Assembly (NCBI GenBank): GCA_002478575.1
Contig: DLOX01000211.1
Span: 19,509-42,554, forward strand
Length of the DNA stretch: 23,046 nucleotides
From: Sphingomonadales bacterium UBA7473
Lineage (GTDB): Bacteria > Pseudomonadota > Alphaproteobacteria > Sphingomonadales > Sphingomonadaceae
Direction of reading: 5' to 3'
Positions within the stretch are counted from its first letter, which is position 1. Every line of letters starts with the position of its first letter. Of this stretch, positions 6,369-14,442 are shown piece by piece. The translations under genes were made by a program, and so were the position numbers. Below the pieces are notes generated by a model, which was given only the letters and a program-made list of their open reading frames with translations, searched no databases and was not told where the DNA came from.

Positions 6369-8389
6369 GCCGCTGCGGCCAGATAGCTTGCCTGTTTGAT
6401 CGCGGCTTTTGCATCAAGCTCCGCAGCTTCATAGGCCCCGCCGATCAATTCGGCGGACAGCCCCATCGCGACCAGTTCGTCATATAATTCACGCTTCGGC
6501 TCCTGCCCCGCGCAAATGATGATCGTGTCGACTTCAAGCAAGTCCGGCTGACCACCGATCAAGACATGCAGGCCAGCATCATCAATCTTCACATATTCGA
6601 CCGCGTTCATCATCTTCACGCCGCGCCGAGACAAAGTGATCCGATGCGTCCAACCAGTCGTTTTGCCCAGGCCAGCGCCAACCTTGCTGTCTTTGCGCTG
6701 TAGCAAGAAGACTTCACGATCTGACGCAGCAACGCGGGGTTCAACGCCCGTAACGCCGCCGCGCGGGTGATTCTCAAAATCGACGCCCCATTCGGCGGCA
6801 AAGACATCTCGATCCAAAGCGCCAGACGGGCCACTGTGAGTGATCAGTTCGCACACATCAAAGCCAATGCCGCCAGCGCCCATCACGGCAACCCGCTTAC
6901 CCACCGGCTTCTTGCCTTGGATGACATCGATATAGCCAACCACGCTTGGGTGATCGATACCGGGAATTTCAGGCACGCGCGGCGTGATACCAGTAGAAAT
7001 GATAATCTGGTCAAACTCACCGTCTTTTAGCATCTGTGCATCAGCTTTGACGCCCAGCTTCAAGTCGATCTTATTCACCTCGATCATGCGGTTGAAATAG
7101 CGGATCGTTTCGTAGAACTCCTCTTTGCCCGGAACGCGCTTAGCGAGATTGAACTGGCCGCCAATCTCATTGGCTGCTTCGAAGATCGTCACTTGATGCC
7201 CGCGCTGTGCGGCTGTCGTGGCATAAGCAAGGCCGGCTGGCCCCGCTCCCACAACGGCGACCTTCTTGGCCGTAGCGACTGGCAAATAATTGAGCTGCGT
7301 TTCATGACAGGCCCGTGGGTTCACCAAACAGGAAGTCAATTGACCCGTGAACGTATGATCCAAACAGGCCTGATTGCAGGCGATGCAGGTGTTAATCTCA
7401 TCCTCACGCCCCTCAATGGTTTTCCGCATAAACTCACTGTCGGCAAGCAAGGGCCGCGCCATAGAAACAAGATCAGCATCTCCCCGCGCGAGAACGGCTT
7501 CCGCCACATCCGGCATGTTGATGCGGTTTGATGTGATCATCGGGACATTCACATGCTTGCGGAGCCGCCCCGTCACGCCAGTGAAGGCTGCACGCGGCAC
7601 CATCGTTGCAATCGTGGGCACTGCGCTTTCGTGCCAAGTGAAATGGGTTGAGATGATGCTGACCCCCGCTTGCTCAAGCCTTTGCGCAAGCTTCACAATC
7701 TCTTCCCAGCTCATCCCACCGTCCAGCATGTCCATTGCAGCGATGCGGAAAATCAGGATGAAATTGGGGCCAACCGCCGCACGAGTTTGTTCAACAATCT
7801 CAAGTGCGAACCGCATGCGATTTTCATAAGACCCGCCATATTCATCATCGCGTAAATTGGTTTTTTCGACGAGGAAGGTGGAAATCAAATATCCCGCAGA
7901 GCCAATAATCTCGACACCATCATAGCCAGCCTTTTGCGCCATGACAGCGCAGCGCACATGATCGCCAATCTGTTTTTGGATCCCCTCCGCATCAAGCGCG
8001 GTCGGCACATAATAGCCGATGCGTGAGCGAACAGCAGAAGGTGCCACAGCATCTTTGGTTCCTGCCAAAGGGCCAGGGTGAAGGATTTGCATGCAGATCT
8101 TCACATCAGGGTCTGCCGCATGAACAGCATCAGTCACCAACCGATGCTTTGCCGCCTCTTCGTCATTCGACATGGTCGCACCACCGCGAGAGGATTCCGC
8201 GTTCGGGAATATGCCGCCCGTGATGATCATCCCAATGCCATTGGCCGCGCGCTCGGCGAAATAAGCCGCCATCCGCTCAAAGCCGCCTTCCATCTCCTCC
8301 AAGCCGGTATGCATCGACCCCATGATCGACCGGTTCTTGATGGTGGTAAAACCGAGATCGAGTGGTTCAAGCAGCTTTGGATATTTCAT
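6365..8389 (-). CDS. fadH: 2,4-dienoyl-CoA reductase (NADPH), FadH type
   Basis: This 674-aa protein aligns end to end with remembered E. coli FadH, including its PLDLGFTT-KNR-MGSMHTGLEE start. FadH is the FMN/FAD/[4Fe-4S] enzyme that reduces 2,4-dienoyl-CoA during beta-oxidation of unsaturated fatty acids. The N-terminal FMN TIM barrel (1-330) has catalytic Tyr167 (GSAGYLI) and His253 (WHESAVPTIAT). The cluster motif is C335-x2-C338-x3-C342-x11-C354. FAD and NADPH Rossmann domains follow, with GAGPAGLAYA near 381 and VAVMGAGGIGFD near 488. The N-methylproline-demethylase and dimethylamine-dehydrogenase branch of the same superfamily was considered, but these signatures favour FadH. The HTGR segment of FadH reads HPGP here. 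The ATG has AAGG 6 nt upstream. It stands alone on this strand, divergent from the aminotransferase. Confidence 0.88.
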   Translation of the reverse strand: MKYPKLLEPLDLGFTTIKNRSIMGSMHTGLEEMEGGFERMAAYFAERAANGIGMIITGGIFPNAESSRGGATMSNDEEAAKHRLVTDAVHAADPDVKICMQILHPGPLAGTKDAVAPSAVRSRIGYYVPTALDAEGIQKQIGDHVRCAVMAQKAGYDGVEIIGSAGYLISTFLVEKTNLRDDEYGGSYENRMRFALEIVEQTRAAVGPNFILIFRIAAMDMLDGGMSWEEIVKLAQRLEQAGVSIISTHFTWHESAVPTIATMVPRAAFTGVTGRLRKHVNVPMITSNRINMPDVAEAVLARGDADLVSMARPLLADSEFMRKTIEGREDEINTCIACNQACLDHTFTGQLTSCLVNPRACHETQLNYLPVATAKKVAVVGAGPAGLAYATTAAQRGHQVTIFEAANEIGGQFNLAKRVPGKEEFYETIRYFNRMIEVNKIDLKLGVKADAQMLKDGEFDQIIISTGITPRVPEIPGIDHPSVVGYIDVIQGKKPVGKRVAVMGAGGIGFDVCELITHSGPSGALDRDVFAAEWGVDFENHPRGGVTGVEPRVAASDREVFLLQRKDSKVGAGLGKTTGWTHRITLSRRGVKMMNAVEYVKIDDAGLHVLIGGQPDLLEVDTIIICAGQEPKRELYDELVAMGLSAELIGGAYEAAELDAKAAIKQASYLAAAA

Positions 8390-8608
8390 GACGGACCTTG
8401 CAGTTTTGGATAGGGTCAGGGGCGACCCGTTGATGCGTCCCTAACGCGCCACGCTCCCGCAGCAATCGCCATAAATGTTAGCGAAATGGGAGGCCTCGCA
8501 TCATTGAGCCTTACTGGATCAAAATTTTCCAGTTTGAATAAAGTTTTCAGTCGCTTCCTGCGCATTCTGCAAGGCATAAGTGACAATCGCCCTATGCTGG
8601 AGCCTGAT
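8390..8608. promoter_or_regulatory. Divergent promoter region with inverted repeat (fadH / aminotransferase)
   Basis: This 219-bp region lies between two outward-facing start codons. An interrupted inverted repeat ACTGGA-N9-TCCAGT spans 8513-8533 with an AAAATTTT run at its centre, about 75 bp upstream of the aminotransferase ATG. It has the size and A/T-rich centre of a dimeric regulator operator. An in-frame open stretch reaches back to 8486, but it lacks a ribosome site and family-like residues, so it is taken as non-coding. Confidence 0.4.
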
Positions 8609-9925
8609 ATGAACCTTCAAAACGATCCTCTTGCCGCCCTGTGGATGCCGTTCACGGCGAACCGCGCGTTCAAGGCCAGTCCTCGCCAGCTGAAAGCCGC
8701 GAAGGACATGCATTATGTAAGCGATGACGGTCGACAGATTTTGGATGGGACAGCGGGGCTTTGGGCGGTCAACGCAGGCCATTGCCGCCCACAGATTGTG
8801 GAAGCGATCCAAAAGACAGCGGCCGAACTGGACTATGCGCCGCCCTTTCAACTTGGCCACCCCTTGGCGTTTGAGCTGGCGTCTCGCGTTGCGGCTCTCA
8901 TGCCCAAGGGCCTTGATCGGATATTCTTCACGAACAGCGGATCGGAATCGGTCGATACTGCGTTGAAGATAGCCCTCGCCTATCAGCGTGCGATTGGCCA
9001 AGGCACGCGCACGCGGCTGATCGGTCGCGAACGAGGCTATAATGGCGTTGGCTTTGGCGGGATTTCGGTTGGCGGGATCGTCAACAATCGGCGTCAATTC
9101 GGCACCCTCCTGACGGGCGTCGATCATCTGCCGCACACGCTCAATATGGAGCACAACGCCTTTTCACGCGGGCTTCCAACTTGGGGTGCGCATCTGGCAG
9201 ACCAGTTGGAATCGATCGTTGCGCTCCATGGGGCGGAAACAATTGCGGCTGTGATCGTCGAGCCCATGGCAGGATCAACCGGCGTGTTGCCGCCACCCGT
9301 TGGCTATCTTCAAAAGCTCCGTGAGATCACCGCCAAGCATGGCATTTTGCTGATCTTTGATGAAGTGATCACGGGCTATGGTCGATTGGGTGGCGCAACC
9401 GCAGCTGAGGTTTTCGGCGTGACTCCTGATCTCATCACGATGGCCAAGGGACTTACCAATGCGGCTGTGCCCATGGGCGCCGTTGCCGTCAGCCGTCATG
9501 TGCATGATGGTGTCGTCGAAGGTGGGCCAGACGGGATCGAGCTGTTCCATGGCTACACCTACTCCGGCCACCCCCTTGCCGCTGCTGCAGGCATTGCGAC
9601 GCTTGACATCTATAAGTCCGAAGGCCTGTTCGAACGCGCCGCAGACATCAGCGGATATTGGGAAGATGCTGTCCATAGCCTCAAAGGCAAACGCCATGTC
9701 ATCGATATTCGCAACGCTGGGATCGTCGCAGGGATTGAGCTTGAGGCGCGGGCTGGCGCTATCGGCAAGCGGGCCATGGAGCTGTTCCACAAATGCTTTG
9801 ACACGGGCCTGCTTGTGCGCGTTACGGGCGATATCATTGCGCTCTCCCCTCCCCTCATCTTGGAGAAAGCGCATATCGATGAAATGATCGGCAAGATTGG
9901 CGATGTGCTGGAGACTTTGGACTGA
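8609..9925 (+). CDS. Omega-amino acid (beta-alanine):pyruvate aminotransferase, class III
   Basis: This 438-aa PLP fold-type I aminotransferase resembles Pseudomonas putida omega-amino acid:pyruvate transaminase throughout: LWMPFTANR-FK at the N-terminus, FYTNSGSE-like FFTNSGSES, DHLPHT, and HGYTYSGHP. The PLP Schiff-base lysine is Lys280 (TMAKGLTN). Asp251 (IFDEVITGYGR) pairs with the PLP pyridine nitrogen, and Tyr144 stacks on the ring. The usual GYHG around that Tyr is GYNG here. The expected reaction is beta-alanine plus pyruvate to malonate semialdehyde plus alanine; related enzymes also take GABA, taurine or other amines. The ATG at 8609 is chosen because GGAG lies 6 nt upstream and the family begins near there; ATGs further upstream lack a ribosome site. 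A nitroreductase gene follows after 70 bp. Confidence 0.88.
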   Translation: MNLQNDPLAALWMPFTANRAFKASPRQLKAAKDMHYVSDDGRQILDGTAGLWAVNAGHCRPQIVEAIQKTAAELDYAPPFQLGHPLAFELASRVAALMPKGLDRIFFTNSGSESVDTALKIALAYQRAIGQGTRTRLIGRERGYNGVGFGGISVGGIVNNRRQFGTLLTGVDHLPHTLNMEHNAFSRGLPTWGAHLADQLESIVALHGAETIAAVIVEPMAGSTGVLPPPVGYLQKLREITAKHGILLIFDEVITGYGRLGGATAAEVFGVTPDLITMAKGLTNAAVPMGAVAVSRHVHDGVVEGGPDGIELFHGYTYSGHPLAAAAGIATLDIYKSEGLFERAADISGYWEDAVHSLKGKRHVIDIRNAGIVAGIELEARAGAIGKRAMELFHKCFDTGLLVRVTGDIIALSPPLILEKAHIDEMIGKIGDVLETLD

Positions 9926-9995
9926 TCAAGCCGTCATCAGCGAACTGTTCATTTTGCCGGGTTGCGATCCACGGCGTCCGCGTTAGAGGCAGGTC

Positions 9996-10667
9996 ATGTT
10001 ATTTGATGATGTCATGCTCGGCCGCCGCAGTATTCGTGGCTATAAGCCGGATCCCGTCCCCAAGGCCCTGATTGAAGAGATATTGAAGATCGCGATGCGA
10101 GCGCCGTCTTCGATGAATACTCAGCCTTGGAATTTTTACGTGATCACAGGCGAGCCACTGGATCGCATTCGTGCAGGCAATACTGAGCGGATGGTCGCGG
10201 GCGTGCCTCAGTCTCGCGAATTTCGCACCGGGGAGGCTTTTGCAGGCCATCATCGCGAGCGGCAGATCGGTGTTGCGAAGCAGCTGTTCGCGGCGATGGG
10301 CATTGCGCGAGACGATGCTGAACGGCGGCAAGACTGGGTGCTGCGCGGCTTCCGCCAATTTGATGCGCCCGTCTGTGTGATCATTACCTATGATCGTGTG
10401 CTCGCCGGCAGCGACGATACGCCCTTTGACTGCGGTGCGGTTGCGACAGCTCTCGTCAACGCCGCCTGGTCGCGCGGTCTAGGTGCAGTGATTAACAGCC
10501 AAGGCATCATGCAATCGCCCGTCGTTCGCGAACATGCCGGGATTGCAGACGATCAAGTGATCATGAAAAGCATAGCGCTTGGCTGGCCCGATGAGGATTT
10601 TCCGGCGAATGCTGTGGTGTCGGAGCGGAAGAGCGTCGATGAGGCGGCGGTGTTTGTTGGGTTTTAA
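9996..10667 (+). CDS. Nitroreductase-family FMN oxidoreductase
   Basis: This 223-aa protein has the FMN-binding nitroreductase fold. It has the N-terminal RRSIRGY motif (10-16), the APSSMNTQPWNFYVI segment (36-50) that contacts FMN, and the C-terminal SIALGWPDEDFPAN segment matching the usual G-Y/W-P-D element before the dimer-swapped tail. Members are NAD(P)H-dependent homodimers reducing nitroaromatics, quinones or enones; physiological substrates are often unknown. Its length is normal for the family. The ATG is preceded by AGAGGCAGG. It probably shares a transcript with the aminotransferase 70 bp upstream, although no functional link is evident. Confidence 0.88.
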   Translation: MLFDDVMLGRRSIRGYKPDPVPKALIEEILKIAMRAPSSMNTQPWNFYVITGEPLDRIRAGNTERMVAGVPQSREFRTGEAFAGHHRERQIGVAKQLFAAMGIARDDAERRQDWVLRGFRQFDAPVCVIITYDRVLAGSDDTPFDCGAVATALVNAAWSRGLGAVINSQGIMQSPVVREHAGIADDQVIMKSIALGWPDEDFPANAVVSERKSVDEAAVFVGF

Positions 10668-10759
10668 CCTCAAGCCGCCAATTTCAATTTGGGCGCAAGA
10701 TTTGAGACGCGATTTCCGGAAAATGATGTCAATGCGCTTCCTTCATAGTGGGAAGTAGC

Positions 10760-11302
10760 ATGACTGTTATCGTTCAAAGAGCCGATACCATCACGGCAGA
10801 AATAGTAGCCTTGCTCGGACGCCTCACCTTCAGAGAAACATTCGAACATTTGTTTCGCGGCAAGGAAGATGAGTTGTCGGCCTATCTCGACCACACTTTC
10901 TCAGTTTCAAAGATCAGATCGAGCATAGCCAAGCCCGAGAACCATTATTGGCTGGCGCTATTGGACGGTCTGCCTATCGGTTATGCGAAACTCAAGCACC
11001 CTTCCTCGAACGCTTTGGTATCGGACGGATCTGCGGCTCAACTTCAGAAGATTTATGTTCTGTCGGAGTTTCTTTCGCATCGCGCAGGATACGCCTTGCT
11101 GCAGGCCGTCACAGCAAGGGCGGAAGAATCCGAGGCAAAGACGATGTGGCTCACGGTGCTGGACAGCAACCAACGCGCGATCCAATTTTATGAGCGCAAT
11201 CATTGGTCAGACCTTGGACGCGCGACTTTCTCAATCGGCAGCCAAGAATTTTCGTTTCGAGTTTTGAAGACCGGCCTTGGCGGCGACAGCGCCGCTAGTT
11301 GA
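10760..11302 (+). CDS. GNAT-family N-acetyltransferase
   Basis: This 180-aa protein shows the GNAT fold. The central strand QLQKIYVLSEFLSHRAGYALLQA holds a degenerate acetyl-CoA pyrophosphate loop (HRAGYA in place of Q/R-x-x-G-x-G/A). WLTVLDSNQRAIQFYERNHW is the classic motif-B segment with the conserved Asn and Tyr. Its organisation recalls PaiA/RimI-like small-molecule or protein acetyltransferases, but the substrate is not predictable. The ATG at 10760 is preferred over a GTG at 10748 because GGGAAG sits 4 nt upstream. The 92 bp before it carry a 10-bp palindrome TTTCCGGAAA (10713-10722). Its 3' end overlaps the convergent MDR gene by 8 bp. Confidence 0.85.
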   Translation: MTVIVQRADTITAEIVALLGRLTFRETFEHLFRGKEDELSAYLDHTFSVSKIRSSIAKPENHYWLALLDGLPIGYAKLKHPSSNALVSDGSAAQLQKIYVLSEFLSHRAGYALLQAVTARAEESEAKTMWLTVLDSNQRAIQFYERNHWSDLGRATFSIGSQEFSFRVLKTGLGGDSAAS

Positions 11303-12365
11303 GCAAGATAATCTTCCCCACATGTCGCTTGGTCAAGAAGGCCTCCTGTGCTGCGACGATATCTTTCAGGTCAAATGTCCCCGCGACCAAGGGCTTGATC
11401 TCCCCGCGCTCAATATAGCTGATGAGGTTCGGGAACACTTCAGGCTCCAACACCGTGCAGCCAAGCAGCCGCAGATCTTTCAAATAGAGCGTTCGCAAAT
11501 CGAGATCGACGATAGGGCCAGAGATGGCTCCGGATACGCCATAGCGGCCTCCCCGTTTGAGGACGTTGAGAATGGCCCCGAACTGTGCTCCGCCGACGAT
11601 ATCGACTGCGGTGTCGAAATGCTCTTGGCCAAAGAGTGCCACTAGATCAGCATCACGGGGAATGACTTGAGCTGCGCCCAGCGCACGAACGGCGTCCGCC
11701 TTGTCGGCACTTGCCATCGCGACTACCTCTGCGCCATGTCTTTTGGCAAGTTGGACGGCAGCGGAGCCAACCCCACCCGACGCCCCAGTAATCAGCACGT
11801 GCTCACCAGCCGCCAAGCCTATGCGCGTCAGAATATTCTCCGCAGTCGCATAGGCGCATGGAAAACTGGCTAGCTCCGCGCCAGACAAGACAGACTCGAT
11901 CCGATGAGCATGGACGCTTGGAACGCTAGCATAGTTCGCAAAGGCTCCATCCACTTCGGAACCGAAATAGCTGATGTCGAATTTGCCGTCGCCGCGAAAC
12001 GCAGGCTCGACAAGCACGCGCTCTCCGATCCGCGCAGGATCAACGCCAGCGCCGACCGCTACAATATCCCCACAAGCATCCGCTCCTTGAATACGAGGAA
12101 ACGTAAAGGCTGCCCCAGACCAGCCATCATCACCCGCGCCGTCAATCCCAGTCGCTGCCCCGGCGTCAGTCGCCTCCGCCACGGCCTTCGAATACCAGCC
12201 GATCCGCGTGTTGATATCAGTATTGTTGACTGCAGAAGCCCCAACCCGGATCAGAACATCATCTGGCCCCGGCACAGGCACCGGCACATCATCGCGCAAT
12301 TCTAGCTTGTCATAGCCACCATGGCCGGTCAGCAACACCGCGCGCATGGTGGCTGGGATCGTCAA
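11295..12365 (-). CDS. Zinc-less MDR oxidoreductase (quinone oxidoreductase / enoyl reductase-like)
   Basis: This 356-aa medium-chain dehydrogenase/reductase has an N-terminal GroES-like domain (about 1-160, with MRAVLLTGHGG and VNNTDINTRIGWYSK) and a Rossmann domain with the NADPH motif LITGASGGVGSAAVQLAK (191 on). The Cys/His zinc ligands of alcohol dehydrogenases are absent, placing it with quinone oxidoreductases and enoyl-CoA/acryloyl-CoA reductase relatives. The frame opens with a TTG at 12365 whose bases overlap the TGA of the upstream crotonase gene, suggesting translational coupling. An ATG six codons later (12347) is the alternative start. It is the last gene of the five-gene operon. 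Reduction of an enoyl-CoA or quinone-like product is plausible but not shown. Confidence 0.87.
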   Translation of the reverse strand: MTIPATMRAVLLTGHGGYDKLELRDDVPVPVPGPDDVLIRVGASAVNNTDINTRIGWYSKAVAEATDAGAATGIDGAGDDGWSGAAFTFPRIQGADACGDIVAVGAGVDPARIGERVLVEPAFRGDGKFDISYFGSEVDGAFANYASVPSVHAHRIESVLSGAELASFPCAYATAENILTRIGLAAGEHVLITGASGGVGSAAVQLAKRHGAEVVAMASADKADAVRALGAAQVIPRDADLVALFGQEHFDTAVDIVGGAQFGAILNVLKRGGRYGVSGAISGPIVDLDLRTLYLKDLRLLGCTVLEPEVFPNLISYIERGEIKPLVAGTFDLKDIVAAQEAFLTKRHVGKIILLN

Positions 12366-13159
12366 TCCTTGAGCACCTTTGCAGCAGACTTGTTCATGAA
12401 TGCGGCTAGCCGATCTTTGGAGGCTGGCTGGGTGTTGGTGATGCCGGCAATGAACGCCTCTGCATAGTAAGCGTCGCCCGATGCCATATTGCCAATATGA
12501 GCAATGCCGGATGTGATCGCAAAGTTTGAAAGCGGCGGATTTTCTGCGGCCTTGCTGGCAATCGCCATTGCTTTTTCAAAGCTCGATCCCTCAACCAGAT
12601 ATTGGCAAAGACCCACACTAACCGCTTCGTCGCCAGAATAGACACGCCCGGTCAACATCATATCAACCATCCGCGCTTCGCCTACCAGACGCGCCACGCG
12701 AACCGTAGCTCCACCGCCGGTGAAGATGCCGCGTTGCCCTTCTGGAAGTGCGAAATAGGTCGTCTGGTCGGCCACACGAATATGGAAGGATGAGGCAAGC
12801 TCAAGCCCGCCGCCAACCACCGCTCCGTTAAGTGCGCCGACCACAGGTTTCCCGCAATGTTGAATGGCGTCAAACGCGGCATGCCATCTGCGGCAGATAT
12901 ACATGAAGTCAGTTGCGCTGCGATCTTCCAGATGATGCTCGATCAGGTCCAGCCCTGCGCAAAAGACTGAACCTTCAGCCTTCATCACCACTGCGCGAAC
13001 AGGCTCGCTGCGGCGCACCCATTCAAACAAAGCGCAAATTTCTTCAATGAACGCAGCGGAAAGCGCATTGCGCTTGTCGGCCCGGTCCAGCGTCACAACA
13101 AGCACATTGCCTTGTGCCTTAGCCTTCATAAACTCCAACGATGGCATTGCGTCTGTCAT
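12362..13159 (-). CDS. Enoyl-CoA hydratase/isomerase family (crotonase)
   Basis: This 265-aa crotonase-fold protein adds water to, or isomerises, an enoyl-CoA. The oxyanion-hole segment FCAGLDL (66-72) and both catalytic glutamates are present: Glu120 in GGGLELA and Glu140 in ALPEGQRG. They are 20 residues apart, as in classical hydratases, so it should be an active hydratase rather than a degenerate member. The ATG has a strong AAGGGGA ribosome site. It sits 38 bp after the Rieske gene and overlaps the MDR gene by 4 bp, so it belongs to the operon. Its presence implies that a CoA thioester is formed somewhere in the pathway, but no CoA ligase or transferase gene is visible in the window. Confidence 0.9.
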   Translation of the reverse strand: MTDAMPSLEFMKAKAQGNVLVVTLDRADKRNALSAAFIEEICALFEWVRRSEPVRAVVMKAEGSVFCAGLDLIEHHLEDRSATDFMYICRRWHAAFDAIQHCGKPVVGALNGAVVGGGLELASSFHIRVADQTTYFALPEGQRGIFTGGGATVRVARLVGEARMVDMMLTGRVYSGDEAVSVGLCQYLVEGSSFEKAMAIASKAAENPPLSNFAITSGIAHIGNMASGDAYYAEAFIAGITNTQPASKDRLAAFMNKSAAKVLKD

Positions 13160-13197
13160 GAATCCCCTTTCGATAACTTGGTGCGCGGTTCCCGCAT

Positions 13198-14442
13198 CTA
13201 GCTTGCGCGATCAAGCCCAAATTGTGCCAGATACCATTTCTGAAATTTGATCACGCTGCCCTCTTGCTCTGAGTATCGGCCAGGGCGGTATCGGCTGGAC
13301 ATGATCCCGGCCTGATTATTCTCAGTGATCACTTTGTCTTGCGTTGTGGTGGCGTGATAACCCCAGATCATCTTCTCGATATCCACCTCGTCCTCGGTCG
13401 CGCGGCCATCGACGAGCCAGATCATTTCCACATCGGATTCCAGCGCACCCCGCGGCGTGAACTGGAACAGGATGACAAAATGATCGTCGGCCACAATCTG
13501 ACTGAAGGGGCTGAAACTGAGGTGCATCCGCCCGCCATCCGCCTTGGCGCGCTTGCCCATCAGCGGCGACGGCGCGGTGCCATCCTGCGTTTCGGCTGCC
13601 CAGCCCTCTTTGTTCATCCGCTGCATCAGCAAGCGGAGATGACTGCTCTCTGGTTCATCATCGATTGTGCCGACCGGGCGACCAAGGGCAGCAGCGCTTT
13701 CCTCCCAAGCTTGGAGTTTTGGCGCGTAGGCGGCGATGGCATCAGCAGGGCCTGAGCTTGGTCCTGCACCCACCGCAACGATCGATTCCGAAGCATGCAT
13801 CGAACAAAATTCAGGATGGGATGGCACGCAGTGATAGCATTCGAAGAAATTTTCGATCACCAGCTTCCAATTGGCCGTTGTCGGGTAACTTCCAGCATGG
13901 GCAATGCGCGCGTCAGCAATGCCGTGATAGTCGAGGATTGGCCCCATGTCACCAAAGGTCGCATCGAAATCGACGGGCTCGCCATCACTCATGTTGATGA
14001 AGATCAGGCCGTGGAAGACCCGAATATGGCAGGCGTGGAGGCCATTCTCTGCCTTGTCAAAATCCTCAGGCATCAACCGTGCGGAGATCAAACGACCATC
14101 CAGGCCAAATGTCCAAGCATGATAAGGGCACACCAAGCGCGGGGCATTGCCACTTTCGGCTTGGCAGATCGTCGAACCACGGTGGCGGCAGACATTGAAG
14201 AAGGCGCGGACGCTGTCAGCATTTTCGCGGATGACAATGATTTGCTCACCGCCGATTTTGAATAGGAAATAATCACCCTTATTCGGGATGCGCGAAATAT
14301 GGCCAGCCAGAATCCATTTCTGGCTGATGATGGCATCCATATCGGCCTTGAACACTGCGTCGCTGGTGTAAAATTCCTGATCAAAGCTATAACCAACGCG
14401 CGTATTGGCGGCGAGGCGCGTCATGAGTTCAGTCTGCCACAT
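13198..14442 (-). CDS. Rieske oxygenase, GbcA/CntA-like (putative quaternary-amine demethylase)
   Basis: This 414-aa Rieske oxygenase alpha subunit has the cluster motif C85-x-H87...C105-x2-H108 (VCRHRG, VCPYHAW). The mononuclear-iron ligands His204 and His209 lie in ENFFECYHCVPSHPEF, and Asp369 in TTTQDKVITENNQAG is the likely third ligand. Glu201, three residues before the first His, occupies the bridging position that carries Glu (E205) rather than Asp in carnitine monooxygenase CntA. The C-terminal SSRYRPGRYSEQE-x-KFQKWYL tail is typical of betaine-demethylase-like members. Its ATG shares a base with the TAA of the upstream FAD/GcvT gene (TAATG), so the two are translationally coupled. 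The inferred role is oxidative removal of the first N-methyl group, as formaldehyde, from a trimethylammonium substrate. It needs an external reductase that is not in the window. Confidence 0.88.
   Translation of the reverse strand: MWQTELMTRLAANTRVGYSFDQEFYTSDAVFKADMDAIISQKWILAGHISRIPNKGDYFLFKIGGEQIIVIRENADSVRAFFNVCRHRGSTICQAESGNAPRLVCPYHAWTFGLDGRLISARLMPEDFDKAENGLHACHIRVFHGLIFINMSDGEPVDFDATFGDMGPILDYHGIADARIAHAGSYPTTANWKLVIENFFECYHCVPSHPEFCSMHASESIVAVGAGPSSGPADAIAAYAPKLQAWEESAAALGRPVGTIDDEPESSHLRLLMQRMNKEGWAAETQDGTAPSPLMGKRAKADGGRMHLSFSPFSQIVADDHFVILFQFTPRGALESDVEMIWLVDGRATEDEVDIEKMIWGYHATTTQDKVITENNQAGIMSSRYRPGRYSEQEGSVIKFQKWYLAQFGLDRAS

Noticed and set aside
6365..8389. N-methylproline demethylase / dimethylamine dehydrogenase assignment, tempting in an amine-catabolism setting
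   Set aside because: End-to-end similarity to remembered FadH, including the start, the cluster motif with its flanks and the Tyr/His pair, is a better match. Altered substrate use is kept only as a finding.
8486..8608. 41-residue N-terminal extension of the aminotransferase
   Set aside because: No ribosome site precedes it, the residues are unlike family members, and the ATG at 8609 has GGAG at proper spacing.
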